Of a DNA stretch of 64,000 bases, positions 18,761 to 26,728 are shown one piece after another (within the stretch, counting starts at the first letter, position 1; each line of letters begins with the position of its first letter). Origin of the DNA: JAKAGZ01 sp963772675 (GTDB lineage: Bacteria > Bacteroidota > Ignavibacteria > Ignavibacteriales > Ignavibacteriaceae); NCBI GenBank assembly GCA_963772675.1, contig CAVYYF010000010.1:124001-188000 (forward strand), written 5' to 3'. Both the position numbers and the translations under genes were made by a program. A model generated the notes under the pieces. The model worked only from the letters and a program-made list of their open reading frames with translations, searched no databases and was not told the DNA's origin.

Positions 18761-20095
18761 TTACCTTTTCCCAATAATAATTATAGCGCTGCCAACCACA
18801 AATCCGTTCGTAGAGTATCCTGCAATTGCAACAGTATTGTTCTTTATCGCTACACTTGATAGCTCATAATTACTTGACAGGTTCTGACTATACCAGCTAA
18901 CTCCATTGTAATGTGTAATGAAACCGTAGTCTCCAACTGCAATTACATCATTTACATCACTACCCCTGATGCTATTTGTAAAATAAGGAGGCAGATTCAA
19001 TGTTGACCACCCTCCCTGTTTATATTCTCTTATTCCACCGCCACATACATAGACCGGCAAGTATTTTCCTGCAAACCATAGACCTTTAAGAGATTGAGTA
19101 TTCTGCCAGTTAAGCGTATCTACTGTCAAGTTGCCTGAAATAGCTAATAGCCGATGTTCACCTTGTTGAAAGATATTGGAAGCGACAGTAAGAACGGAAA
19201 GGTTATAATTAACCTGGTCATAGTATCCCCATATATCATTTAGATTTGTTGTTGTTCCGCTTTCTATCTTCTGCCAATTGGTACCGTTGTAGTGAGTTAT
19301 CATACCTTTGTAACCTACACCATATAAATCATTTGCGTTGGTTCCCCAGATTTTATTTACTGATTGCCCATTTTCAGTTCCACCAATCAATGAAATTCTA
19401 TCGAAAGATTGACTTGCCATTTGAGAAACTCCATCCCAATGATGTATTCCCCCATCAGCAAGCCATATGTCCGAAGGGCTGAAATAATAAATTCCTCTTA
19501 TAGAAGGTATCAGTTGATTATTGGTATCATAAAGTCTTTTTAATTCCCATTTAGAACCATCCCAATGTGCAAGGCTGTATGCGTGGGGATCAGGCTGTCC
19601 CGTAGAATCATCCGCATAAATCTCTCCCACAGCCCATATATTATTTTCATTTATTATTGCAACATCACTCAGGTGGCTGCTTCCTGCATTCGGGTCGCCA
19701 AACGTGTATGTCTGCCAGGTAAAGTTACTGCTGGTTGTGTCAAGTGTTTGCACAGTTATTTTATTGCTGCTTGTTGTTTGGTTGCTTTGTGAAAATTGTG
19801 CCTGTAACTCGTAGCTTTTGTTTGGCAGTAGTGAGTCAATGTAAACTGTTGTGTCATTCTTACCCAGACTAATAGTCTGGGCTACGGTATTATCTTTTAA
19901 TAAATTTACATTAACCGGAAAGGCTACTCCGTTTGTTTTCAGTTCTAACCACGCTTCAGTGCAACTGGTTTCTGTAATAGAGAGTGTGAGTGTTCCGTTG
20001 TTTGGCGGTGGAGGAGGTGTGGGCTCGCTGCAGTTTAATCCCAAAAATAAAAATGTAAGTAATAAAACTACTGATAGTTTGTATATGTTCTTCAT
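18761..20095 (-). CDS. Secreted lipoprotein with FN3-like and propeller-like repeats
   Basis: A 444-residue lipoprotein: lipobox LFLGLNC gives lipid-attached Cys22, followed by a proline-rich linker (PTPPPPPNNG) and an FN3-like domain (about 33-115). Then come about seven short repeats such as NNIWAVGEIY, SDIWLADGG and NDVIAVGDYGFITHYNG, with IWAVG/W-type motifs typical of WD40- or YCF48-like propellers. Function unknown; surface-exposed or periplasmic. The upstream region contains a 12-bp G tract on the coding strand (20189-20178), 83 bp before the ATG, which could slip and vary expression. Confidence 0.75.
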   Translation of the reverse strand: MKNIYKLSVVLLLTFLFLGLNCSEPTPPPPPNNGTLTLSITETSCTEAWLELKTNGVAFPVNVNLLKDNTVAQTISLGKNDTTVYIDSLLPNKSYELQAQFSQSNQTTSSNKITVQTLDTTSSNFTWQTYTFGDPNAGSSHLSDVAIINENNIWAVGEIYADDSTGQPDPHAYSLAHWDGSKWELKRLYDTNNQLIPSIRGIYYFSPSDIWLADGGIHHWDGVSQMASQSFDRISLIGGTENGQSVNKIWGTNANDLYGVGYKGMITHYNGTNWQKIESGTTTNLNDIWGYYDQVNYNLSVLTVASNIFQQGEHRLLAISGNLTVDTLNWQNTQSLKGLWFAGKYLPVYVCGGGIREYKQGGWSTLNLPPYFTNSIRGSDVNDVIAVGDYGFITHYNGVSWYSQNLSSNYELSSVAIKNNTVAIAGYSTNGFVVGSAIIIIGKR

Positions 20096-20177
20096 ATTAT
20101 TTATTTCCTTTGGTGTGAGTTAAGAAGATAAGTAAGCTTTAAGAAATTATGGAGGCAATTTAGCAGAGATAGTTCTA

Positions 20178-20189
20178 CCCCCCCCCCCC
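20178..20189. repeat. 12-bp poly-C homopolymer tract
   Basis: Twelve consecutive C on the plus strand (G on the coding strand of the lipoprotein gene), in otherwise AT-rich DNA, 83 bp upstream of the ATG at 20095. Long G/C tracts near promoters are known slip sites for phase variation in other bacteria. Confidence 0.6.
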
Positions 20190-20318
20190 GAGATAACTAA
20201 AGAGTTTTAAATAGTTAAAACCCCGATTTGAGAAAAGATGTTTCAAAGCAACCCCTGAATTAGTCTCACTAAAACATTAAATATATTTTTAATTAATGTC
20301 AATGCTAAATTATTGATA

Positions 20319-20459
20319 GTGCCTCAGTTTCACATTAAAAATCAAATCTGAATTGTCATTCTGAATTTAACTTAGAATCTTTGCAGTTTAACAGATCCCG
20401 AATCAAGCCTGACTGCCGGTCAGGCAGGTTCGGGATGACAAATTGTGAAACTGAGACAC
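20319..20459. repeat. MITE-like element with 15-bp terminal inverted repeats
   Basis: GTGCCTCAGTTTCAC (20319-20333) and GTGAAACTGAGACAC (20445-20459) are inverted copies with one mismatch. Inside, TTGTCATT (20353-20360) opens an element related to the one at 17040, with the inner hairpin CCTGACTGCCGGTCAGG flanked by CCCGAA and TTCGGG. Confidence 0.55.
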
Positions 20460-20499
20460 GACCAAACATACATGTGTTAAAGTAAATCCTCAAAAAAGT

Positions 20500-20916
20500 T
20501 CATTGATCAACAGCTGGTGTCTTCGTATCTTTTTTCCCGCTTCTTAATTCTTCGCGTGCAATTTTTGCAAGCTTTTCGTAATTAGCTTTTATTCTGTTAA
20601 GTTCTTTGTCTTCAAGTTCTTCAAGATCAAGGAGTACGTTATGAGCTCCGTTAACTGCACGAATCAATTCATCCAGTTTTATTTGTATAGCTGAAGTGTC
20701 ACGATTTTGAGTATTCTGAATAAGGAATACCATTAAAAACGTAATGATCGTTGTTCCGGTGTTAATTACAAGCTGCCAGGTATCACTGAAATGAAATATC
20801 GGCCCTGTAACAGACCAGACTAAAATTATAAGCACGGCAAGTATAAAAGTTATTGGATGTCCTGACTTGGCAGATGCCCATTTTGCAAATCGTGTAAAAG
20901 AAAATTTTGAATTCAT
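20500..20916 (-). CDS. Low affinity iron permease family protein
   Basis: A 138-residue membrane protein of the bacterial low-affinity iron permease (Fet4-like) family. Two transmembrane helices (about 21-41 and 46-66) are seen, and the family sequence SGHPITFILAVLIILVW is at about residues 18-34; then NTQNRDTSAIQIKLDELI and a charged helical tail. Transport activity of the short bacterial members is not well established. Possible start MNSKFSFTRFAKW at 20916 agrees with family length. It is not linked to obvious iron genes nearby. Confidence 0.8.
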   Translation of the reverse strand: MNSKFSFTRFAKWASAKSGHPITFILAVLIILVWSVTGPIFHFSDTWQLVINTGTTIITFLMVFLIQNTQNRDTSAIQIKLDELIRAVNGAHNVLLDLEELEDKELNRIKANYEKLAKIAREELRSGKKDTKTPAVDQ

Positions 20917-20973
20917 TTTAAATTTTCGATTAGAAATAATCTTCGGAGTTTAATTATGACCAATAATTAATAT

Positions 20974-21922
20974 TTATTTTTCAATTCCGTGAAGAAAATC
21001 TCTTACAGCTTTATTATTTGCTTCGGGATTATCCTGCATAGAAAAATGTCCGGCATTGGGAAGAATTGCACACCTTTGCGCCCGGAACAAGACTTGCAAA
21101 ATATCTAACACTTTCAGGTCGTGCTTCATCATATTCTCCGCCTATAAAAAGAGTAGGAACTTTTATGCTTCCTAATTTTCCTGTTGCATCATAATCTTTC
21201 AGATTTCCTGAGAGAGTAAATTCACTCGGACCATCCATATGCATATAAACATTCATTCCGGTTTGTGCAAATGCGCTGTCGATATCAGCAGACCAGGGTT
21301 GTTTGCGTGCAAGATAAAGTTTGTAATAATAATCAACTGCCGCTGGTATTCGGGGGAATCGAATGTGCCGTTTTTTTCGTTAATCCTGATAGCCTTTTGA
21401 ATTGAATCCGGCAAAGTTGCAATCAGAGTGTCGGCATCTTTTGACCACCTGTGAATATCTAATGCAGGCCCGCTGAGAATTAAACCTTTTATTCCTTCCG
21501 GATGAGCAAAATAATATTCCACCGCATAAATTGTTCCCCAGGAATGCCCGAAGATATAATAGTCTTTTAATCCAAGTGCATCGTGAATTTCTTTAAGTTC
21601 TTTAACGTAAGCAGGAATAGTCATAAGAGTTGTATCTGTAATTCTGTCTGATCTTCCGCAGCCAAGCTGATCAATAAAAATAACTGGTCTTTCATCTGCT
21701 AAGAGCAGCCATAGGATTCAAATAGTAACTCGGTACACCGGGTCCGCCGTGCAGCAATAACAAAGGAGTTTTATCTCCGCTCCCTACAACTTTATACCAG
21801 ACTTTTCCGCCGGTAACATTTATATATCCTTCTCCGGGTTTTAATTTATTTGACTGGCAGCCGTCAATTAAAATGAAACTGAAAATTGCAACTATAAAAA
21901 AGAGAAATTTAAATTTTTTCAT
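20974..21922 (-). pseudogene. Proline iminopeptidase-like alpha/beta hydrolase lipoprotein, frameshifted
   Basis: Pieces in three frames rebuild a protein of about 315 residues. The first has lipobox LIDGC (Cys22) and the oxyanion segment LLLHGGPGVPSYYL; the second (from about 21690) reads ADERPVIFIDQLGCGRSD, then the nucleophile elbow GHSWGTIYAVEYY; the third holds PTLFIGGEYDEARPES; the end, PNAGHFSMQDNPEANN, carries the catalytic His. So all three catalytic residues (Ser, Asp, His) survive in sequence. Breaks are near 21700, 21340 and 21070. The fold is that of proline iminopeptidases. Decayed or affected by indels. Confidence 0.65.
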
Positions 21923-22086
21923 TACAACTCCGTGCTTTTTATTAAATTGGATAAACTTTAATTAATTGACAGGTAAGTGGATGAATTAAACTAATATATA
22001 AGAATTATTAGCAATAGGATTTTTGACAAATTCTCTTATAACACTTAATTTGAATGCAGGCTGTTTTAAATAAAGGAATTTTAATT

Positions 22087-23637
22087 ATGAAAATAGAATA
22101 TTTGTTTTAGTTCTGATATTTATCGTTTAGTTCTTTTGCTCTTCGCAAACCAATCAAAAATTTCAACTGCTTGAAACAACAATCGCAAAAGTTCACCAGG
22201 CTTTCAGATCAGGACAATTAACTTCACATCAGCTTGTTGAAATGTATTTGAAGAGAATAAAAAAATATGATCAGTCTACAAGATTAAATTCAATTGTAGT
22301 TTTAAATCCGCACGCATTGGCAACAGCAGATTCACTTGATGCATTATTTAAGAAAACAGGAAAACTTCTTCCTTTGCAGGGAATTCCGATTCTGGTAAAA
22401 GATAATTTTGATACTTATGATATGCAGACTGCCGGAGGATCACTGGCGATGAAAGGTTCAATTCCACCGGATGATGCTTACCAGGTTAAAAAACTTCGTG
22501 AAGCCGGAGCAATAATTTTAGGCAAAACAAATATGGCAGAATGGGCTTTCAGCAATGTTGTAACAGTCAGTTCGATTGCCGGAATCACACGTAATCCTTA
22601 CGATCTTAAGCAGAGTTCCTGCAGGTTCAAGCGGTGGAACTGCGGCTGCTGTTTCTGCAAACTTTGCTGTGCTTGGAATGGGAAGCGATACGGGAAATTC
22701 AATCCGCGGTCCCGCTTCGCACTGCGGACTTGTGGGAATTCGTTCTACAATGGGATTAACGAGCAGGGATGGAATTATTCCTTTGTATTCCAGAAATGAT
22801 ATCGGCGGACCGCTTGCAAGAACTGTTGAAGATGCTGTAAAAGTTTTACAGGTTATTGCCGGTTACGATCCGAATGATCCGATCACAAAATTGTCTGATG
22901 GAAAAGTTCCGAAAGATTATACACAAATTTCTTGTAAAAGATGGATTGAAAGGCGCGAGGATCGCAGTATTTACAAGATATATCGATACAAAAACAATTG
23001 ATCCGCAGATAAAAAAATTATTTCTTGCAGGCTGTGGATGATTTAAAGAAAACAGGGTGCAACAATTATTTCTCCTTTTGATATTCCTGATTATGACAGC
23101 CTTATAAAAGATATCTGGCAACAGGTATTTCAATATGATCTGAATAAATATCTGGCCTCACTTGGGTCTAAAGCACCCTATAAAACATTGAAGGGAATTT
23201 ACGATTCAGGTTTGTACCTGCCTTATATAAAAGAAACGATGGAAGATGAATTAAAATATACAACTCCGCCACAGGACAGGAAACCTCCGGTGCTTGATTT
23301 ATATCATACTGAAAAAAACGTAATATTTCGTGATGCAGTTTTGAAAGAGATGGATAAATTTAAAGTCGATGCGATCGTTTACCCAACGTGGAGTAATCAG
23401 CCAAGATTGGTTGGTGATACTACAAGTCCTGACGGGGACAACAGCCAGATACTTTCTCCGCAAACAGGAATGCCGGCAATTACTGTTCCAATTGGTTACA
23501 CAAAAGAAGGATTGCCAGCCGGGATGACATTCTTTGGAAAACTTTTTGATGAACCGACACTGATTAAATTTGCTTATTCATACGAGCAGGCAACAAAACA
23601 CAGGAAAGCACCTAAGAATTTTCCTGCTATAAAATAA
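22087..23637 (+). pseudogene. Amidase (amidase signature family), frameshifted
   Basis: Pieces in three frames make up a protein of about 510 residues. Start ATG 22087 leads, after a frame change, to a hydrophobic leader; VLIFIV and an in-frame stop precede CSSQTNQKF, a likely lipoprotein or export signal. The Ser-cisSer-Lys triad is visible: Lys in ILVKDNFDT, cis-Ser in PAGSSGGT and Ser in GSDTGNSIRGPAS. A later segment, GMPAITVPIGYTKEGLPAG, matches the amidase C-terminal core. Breaks near 22095, 22127, 22610, 22940 and 23030. Substrate unknown. Full-length intact copies would be hydrolases of small amides or Glu-tRNA-like substrates. Confidence 0.65.
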
Positions 23638-23641
23638 CTTT

Positions 23642-24004
23642 TTATGAGAGCCAATCACTGACTGTAAGCCGAAGTAGAAAGCAGTAAAAATAAAATAAGG
23701 CAAGCGGTATTAATGCAAGTACTAAAAAATAGTTTGAATGCAGAAAAAAAATTGTAATAGTAATGGCCGGCAGGATAATCATTATAATAAAGAAAATTAT
23801 CCACCCGAATTTCTTTTCTTCAAAAAGTATATAAATCATAAATGGGGTAAAAACGGCCGCCGCGATTGTGCTTAGCAAAATTGCAAAACCCCATAACCAG
23901 CTCAGCAAAAGCAAAGCTGAACTTGATAATTCATACTTAAGCCAATAGTGGAGTCTTTTAAGATTCTGGTTCTTGGAGTAAACCGTGAGCAATTCGGGAT
24001 CCAT
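23642..24004 (-). CDS. Small membrane protein, family not recognised
   Basis: A 120-residue protein starting MDPELLTVYSKNQNLKRLHYW, then about three or four hydrophobic segments (about 29-48, 51-63, 69-89, 92-112). No catalytic motif. It lies 4 bp from the convergent amidase end and heads a run of three small membrane proteins and a zinc-ribbon protein on the same strand. Confidence 0.5.
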   Translation of the reverse strand: MDPELLTVYSKNQNLKRLHYWLKYELSSSALLLLSWLWGFAILLSTIAAAVFTPFMIYILFEEKKFGWIIFFIIMIILPAITITIFFLHSNYFLVLALIPLALFYFYCFLLRLTVSDWLS

Positions 24005-24088
24005 AATTCATTCTAAAGTTTTTGAATGTGTTTTTGAAAAATAATTTAAATAAATTTAGAATAAGAAATTGAAATAAAAAGGTTTTTG

Positions 24089-24463
24089 TTAAACCGCGTG
24101 CTTTTTGAAATAAAAGTATCCTATTACGCCATGAAAAAACATTCCTGTCGGAATTATCATCAGTATAATTCTGTATTTAATATCGGCAATAATTTGTTGA
24201 GGAATAAAAAGAAAATCTATAAGATAGAAAAGAATTATTAATGTGCACGTCGCGTAAACACTGTAAAGTAAAATTCTATAATTGTGAAAAAACCATGCGT
24301 CGGGAGTATCGATTTTTTGCAGTTCAAAAATAAAGGGTCTGAATGCAATAAGGGCGATGAATACCATTCCTTTTAATCCCATAAAGTAAACCAGTATTGC
24401 ACTGAAGAGTCCAACCAGTGCGTGGTAGAAGAACGCCAGGGAAGGGTTTTTATATATTCGCAT
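24089..24463 (-). CDS. Small membrane protein, family not recognised
   Basis: A 124-residue protein with four hydrophobic segments (about 10-28, 30-47, 66-86, 97-115), including ALVGLFSAILVYFMGLKGMVF. No recognisable domain. It lies between two other small membrane protein genes in the same orientation; the 45-85 bp gaps could allow co-transcription. Confidence 0.5.
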   Translation of the reverse strand: MRIYKNPSLAFFYHALVGLFSAILVYFMGLKGMVFIALIAFRPFIFELQKIDTPDAWFFHNYRILLYSVYATCTLIILFYLIDFLFIPQQIIADIKYRIILMIIPTGMFFHGVIGYFYFKKHAV

Positions 24464-24507
24464 AAAATTCTTTCGAAAGCAATTATAAAATAAAATAGTC
24501 GATTTAA

Positions 24508-24894
24508 CTAAATTTCAAAAGCCAGGTAATAAACCAGAGGTACAATTGCTGTCCAGATCAGTATTAAAATCCATAGATCACCTTTGAAAATATTGTAGTT
24601 GCTCAAAAGTTTCTTCCAGCTGTGCTTAGCGACGAAATGTCCGAATAAAAATTCAAAGGCAAGAGTTAAAACCAGCCATAAAATGCCTACAAGTATTGCC
24701 TCACTTTCTGAAGTTAATTCCCGGTAACCGAAAACAAAATAACAATATGTTGAGATAAGAAGGAGCAATAGAATTGTAGAAAACTGATGAGCTTTATGTT
24801 CACCAAATTTCTTTAAGTAAACGAAATCCCTGATTGCGCCATTAATTATAGCTACAAGCAATAATCCCAGCCAGAGTAAAATGTATGTAAACAT
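24508..24894 (-). CDS. Small membrane protein with conserved FGHFV motif
   Basis: A 128-residue protein with four hydrophobic segments (about 1-22, 41-57, 65-85, 106-126) and a segment ALAFEFLFGHFVAKHSW followed by SNYNIFKGDLW that recalls a conserved but unnamed Bacteroidota family. Function unknown. It is the second gene after the zinc-ribbon gene in a run of small membrane proteins. Confidence 0.5.
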   Translation of the reverse strand: MFTYILLWLGLLLVAIINGAIRDFVYLKKFGEHKAHQFSTILLLLLISTYCYFVFGYRELTSESEAILVGILWLVLTLAFEFLFGHFVAKHSWKKLLSNYNIFKGDLWILILIWTAIVPLVYYLAFEI

Positions 24895-24916
24895 AATATT
24901 TTCCCCTAATAATATT

Positions 24917-25138
24917 TCAATCTCTTTTTATATCAGATTTGAAAAACCAGTGTAGAAATCCACAATTTGCACAAATTAAAACATCTGCAGCGGGATTTGC
25001 CCAATCAAGATCAAGAAAGGTTAGGCCCTTGGTGTTTAATTGTGCCTGCCGGGTAGTGAATCTATCATTAGCGCAGTGTTGGCAAATAACAGCTTTACCT
25101 GCTACAGAGTATTTCGCAGGAACATCATTCTTTTTCAT
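24917..25138 (-). CDS. Small zinc-ribbon protein
   Basis: A 73-residue protein with two CxxC knuckles, CQHC (about residues 19-22) and CANC (about 56-59), separated by an NTKGLTFLDLDWANPAAD segment, as in DNA-binding zinc-ribbon-like proteins. It may bind nucleic acid or another protein. It has a strong GGAGAG ribosome site, which overlaps the end of a CoA-binding protein remnant just upstream, and it heads the small-protein run 25138-23642. Confidence 0.6.
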   Translation of the reverse strand: MKKNDVPAKYSVAGKAVICQHCANDRFTTRQAQLNTKGLTFLDLDWANPAADVLICANCGFLHWFFKSDIKRD

Positions 25139-25147
25139 TTGCTCTCC

Positions 25148-25279
25148 TCAACGATCAAGTAGGAATATTTTTAAACAATTATCAATTTTGTTCGGCAGCT
25201 TACCTGTATCTCCAAAGAACCATCTGAAACATTTATGTGCTACGTCGACTGGTTGACAGAACATCATCGGGCGGCCGCC
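25148..25279 (-). pseudogene. C-terminal remnant of a second CoA-binding protein
   Basis: The minus strand reads GGRPMMFCQPVDVAHKCFRW, then GDTGKLPNK, closely matching GGCPMMFCEPVDVSHKCFRW at the end of the CoA-binding protein at 26160. A stop lies just upstream in the same frame, so only the last 40 or so codons remain. It ends (TGA at 25150-25148) directly upstream of the zinc-ribbon gene. Confidence 0.75.
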
Positions 25280-25347
25280 TAAATAAAATATGATTACAAG
25301 AAAAATATAATTGTATACTTTTCCCATTTACTTACGGAAATCACACC

Positions 25348-25995
25348 TCAAATCTTATAAGCAAAACCAAATTGGAAGGCCCTTAGTGTTCTGCCGGAGC
25401 TAAGCCAATCGTAGCTTGAATTTTTCAGTGTATTGAATCTGAATTCCAGAAGTAATTCAAGATTGTCGCCTATGTCGTGGGAAGCTCCTATGCCCACTCC
25501 TGCCCCAAAGAATATGTTATTTCTTTCTGTTTTGTTTACCGGCTCAAAAGTAACGGTTCCATCTGGATTATTTATCTGATTAAGATCATAGGAATTGAAA
25601 ACAAGATAAGCAAAGCCTATTTCGATATTTACGAATGGTCTGAAAACAGAAGAATTGTTAAAGAAATATTTTGCTCCCGCATAGAAAGGAATTAATTTGT
25701 GACTATCTTCAGTATAAGTATTCTGAAAATTATTAAAAGCCGCACCTCCTTTGTAGACAGCTCCATCGTCATACGTAATATTATTGTTATTCCAGTATAA
25801 TATTCCCGAATATGTATAAATACTAAAGCTACTATTAATGGTGTGATTAAACTGAACTGTTCCGATTATACCTTTATCTGAATCCGTTGCAGACATTAGT
25901 CCGCCATTAACCTGGAAAGAATTATTTTGCTGTGCTAGTAATTTAAACTGAAATGCACACAAAAATATAATAGAAAGGATGATGCTCTTTTTCAC
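25348..25995 (-). CDS. Outer-membrane beta-barrel protein (OmpA-like fold)
   Basis: A 215-residue exported protein. Its start is GTG 25995 with AGAGGAG about 6 nt upstream; a longer TTG start (26034) is possible but lacks a site. The signal peptide ends KLLAQ. Strand-rich sequence follows, with the OMP_b-brl-like pieces KYFFNNSSVFRPFVNIEIGF and GVGIGASHDIGDNLELLLEF, and the C-terminus ends LRAFQFGFAYKI, a good last barrel strand. It resembles the eight-stranded outer-membrane beta-barrel family. Role unknown. Confidence 0.7.
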   Translation of the reverse strand: MKKSIILSIIFLCAFQFKLLAQQNNSFQVNGGLMSATDSDKGIIGTVQFNHTINSSFSIYTYSGILYWNNNNITYDDGAVYKGGAAFNNFQNTYTEDSHKLIPFYAGAKYFFNNSSVFRPFVNIEIGFAYLVFNSYDLNQINNPDGTVTFEPVNKTERNNIFFGAGVGIGASHDIGDNLELLLEFRFNTLKNSSYDWLSSGRTLRAFQFGFAYKI

Positions 25996-26159
25996 TTTAT
26001 AACTCCTCTTATTGTTAAGTAAAAGAAGTAGCAATGTTCAGATTGGTTTTCCCTTATTCTAAAAATAGTATTTGATTGATCAAATCTAAATTCTTTCTAA
26101 CTTACAATAAGTGAAATACCAAGTCAATGCAAAAATTAAAGGAACCATAAATTAAAGAA

Positions 26160-26639
26160 TTATAAAAGAGTTTTTGGCAATTTGCCGGTAGCTCCAAAGA
26201 ACCATCTGAAGCATTTATGTGATACGTCGACTGGTTCACAAAACATCATCGGGCAGCCGCCGGGAATTACTTTTAATCCAAGCTCTTTTGCTTTTTCTAC
26301 TGCGCTTTCATCATAACTGCCGGTGCCGAATGAACGGTGAATCCAGACATCTTTTATTCCCAGTCTTCCGCAATCTTCAACAATCTGTTTTGCGGCTTCC
26401 GGCTTTGTACCGATTACTACTCCTTCAACTATTCCCGGAATTTCGTTAAGGTTGTGATAGCATTTATCCCCATCAATCTGCTCCAGCATTTGGGATTAAC
26501 CGGAAAAACTTCGTATCCACAATTTTTTAATTTTTTATAGATGGCGTTTGCTGCGGTGTCTCCTTTGCGTGAAACACCTGCAACTGCAATTGTTTATGTG
26601 TGAAAGGAATTCGTTTGCGGCTTGTTTTAGAGTTGACAT
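26160..26639 (-). pseudogene. CoA-binding domain protein, frameshifted
   Basis: A protein of about 158 residues in three frame pieces: MSTLKQAANEFLSHK (from ATG 26639), then TIAVAGVSRKGDTAANAIYK, and the downstream frame from 26489 with IPGIVEGVVIGTKPEAAKQI and KDVWIHRSFGTGSYDESAV. The order matches the CoA-binding (YccU-like) family, whose role in cells is poorly defined. The breaks are near 26595 and 26490. The C-terminus is duplicated as a remnant at 25148. An ATG start is preserved, so a sequencing indel is also possible. Confidence 0.65.
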
Positions 26640-26728
26640 TTTTACCCCCGTAAAATTTAATTAGCTAACTAAAATTATAAAACATATTTATAGCGGGCAA
26701 TAACGAAATAATGTTTTTGTAAATCGAT

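Noticed and set aside
25996..26034. Upstream TTG start for the outer-membrane protein gene
   Set aside because: The GTG at 25995 has an AGGAG site at good spacing, and the extra residues add nothing to the signal peptide.
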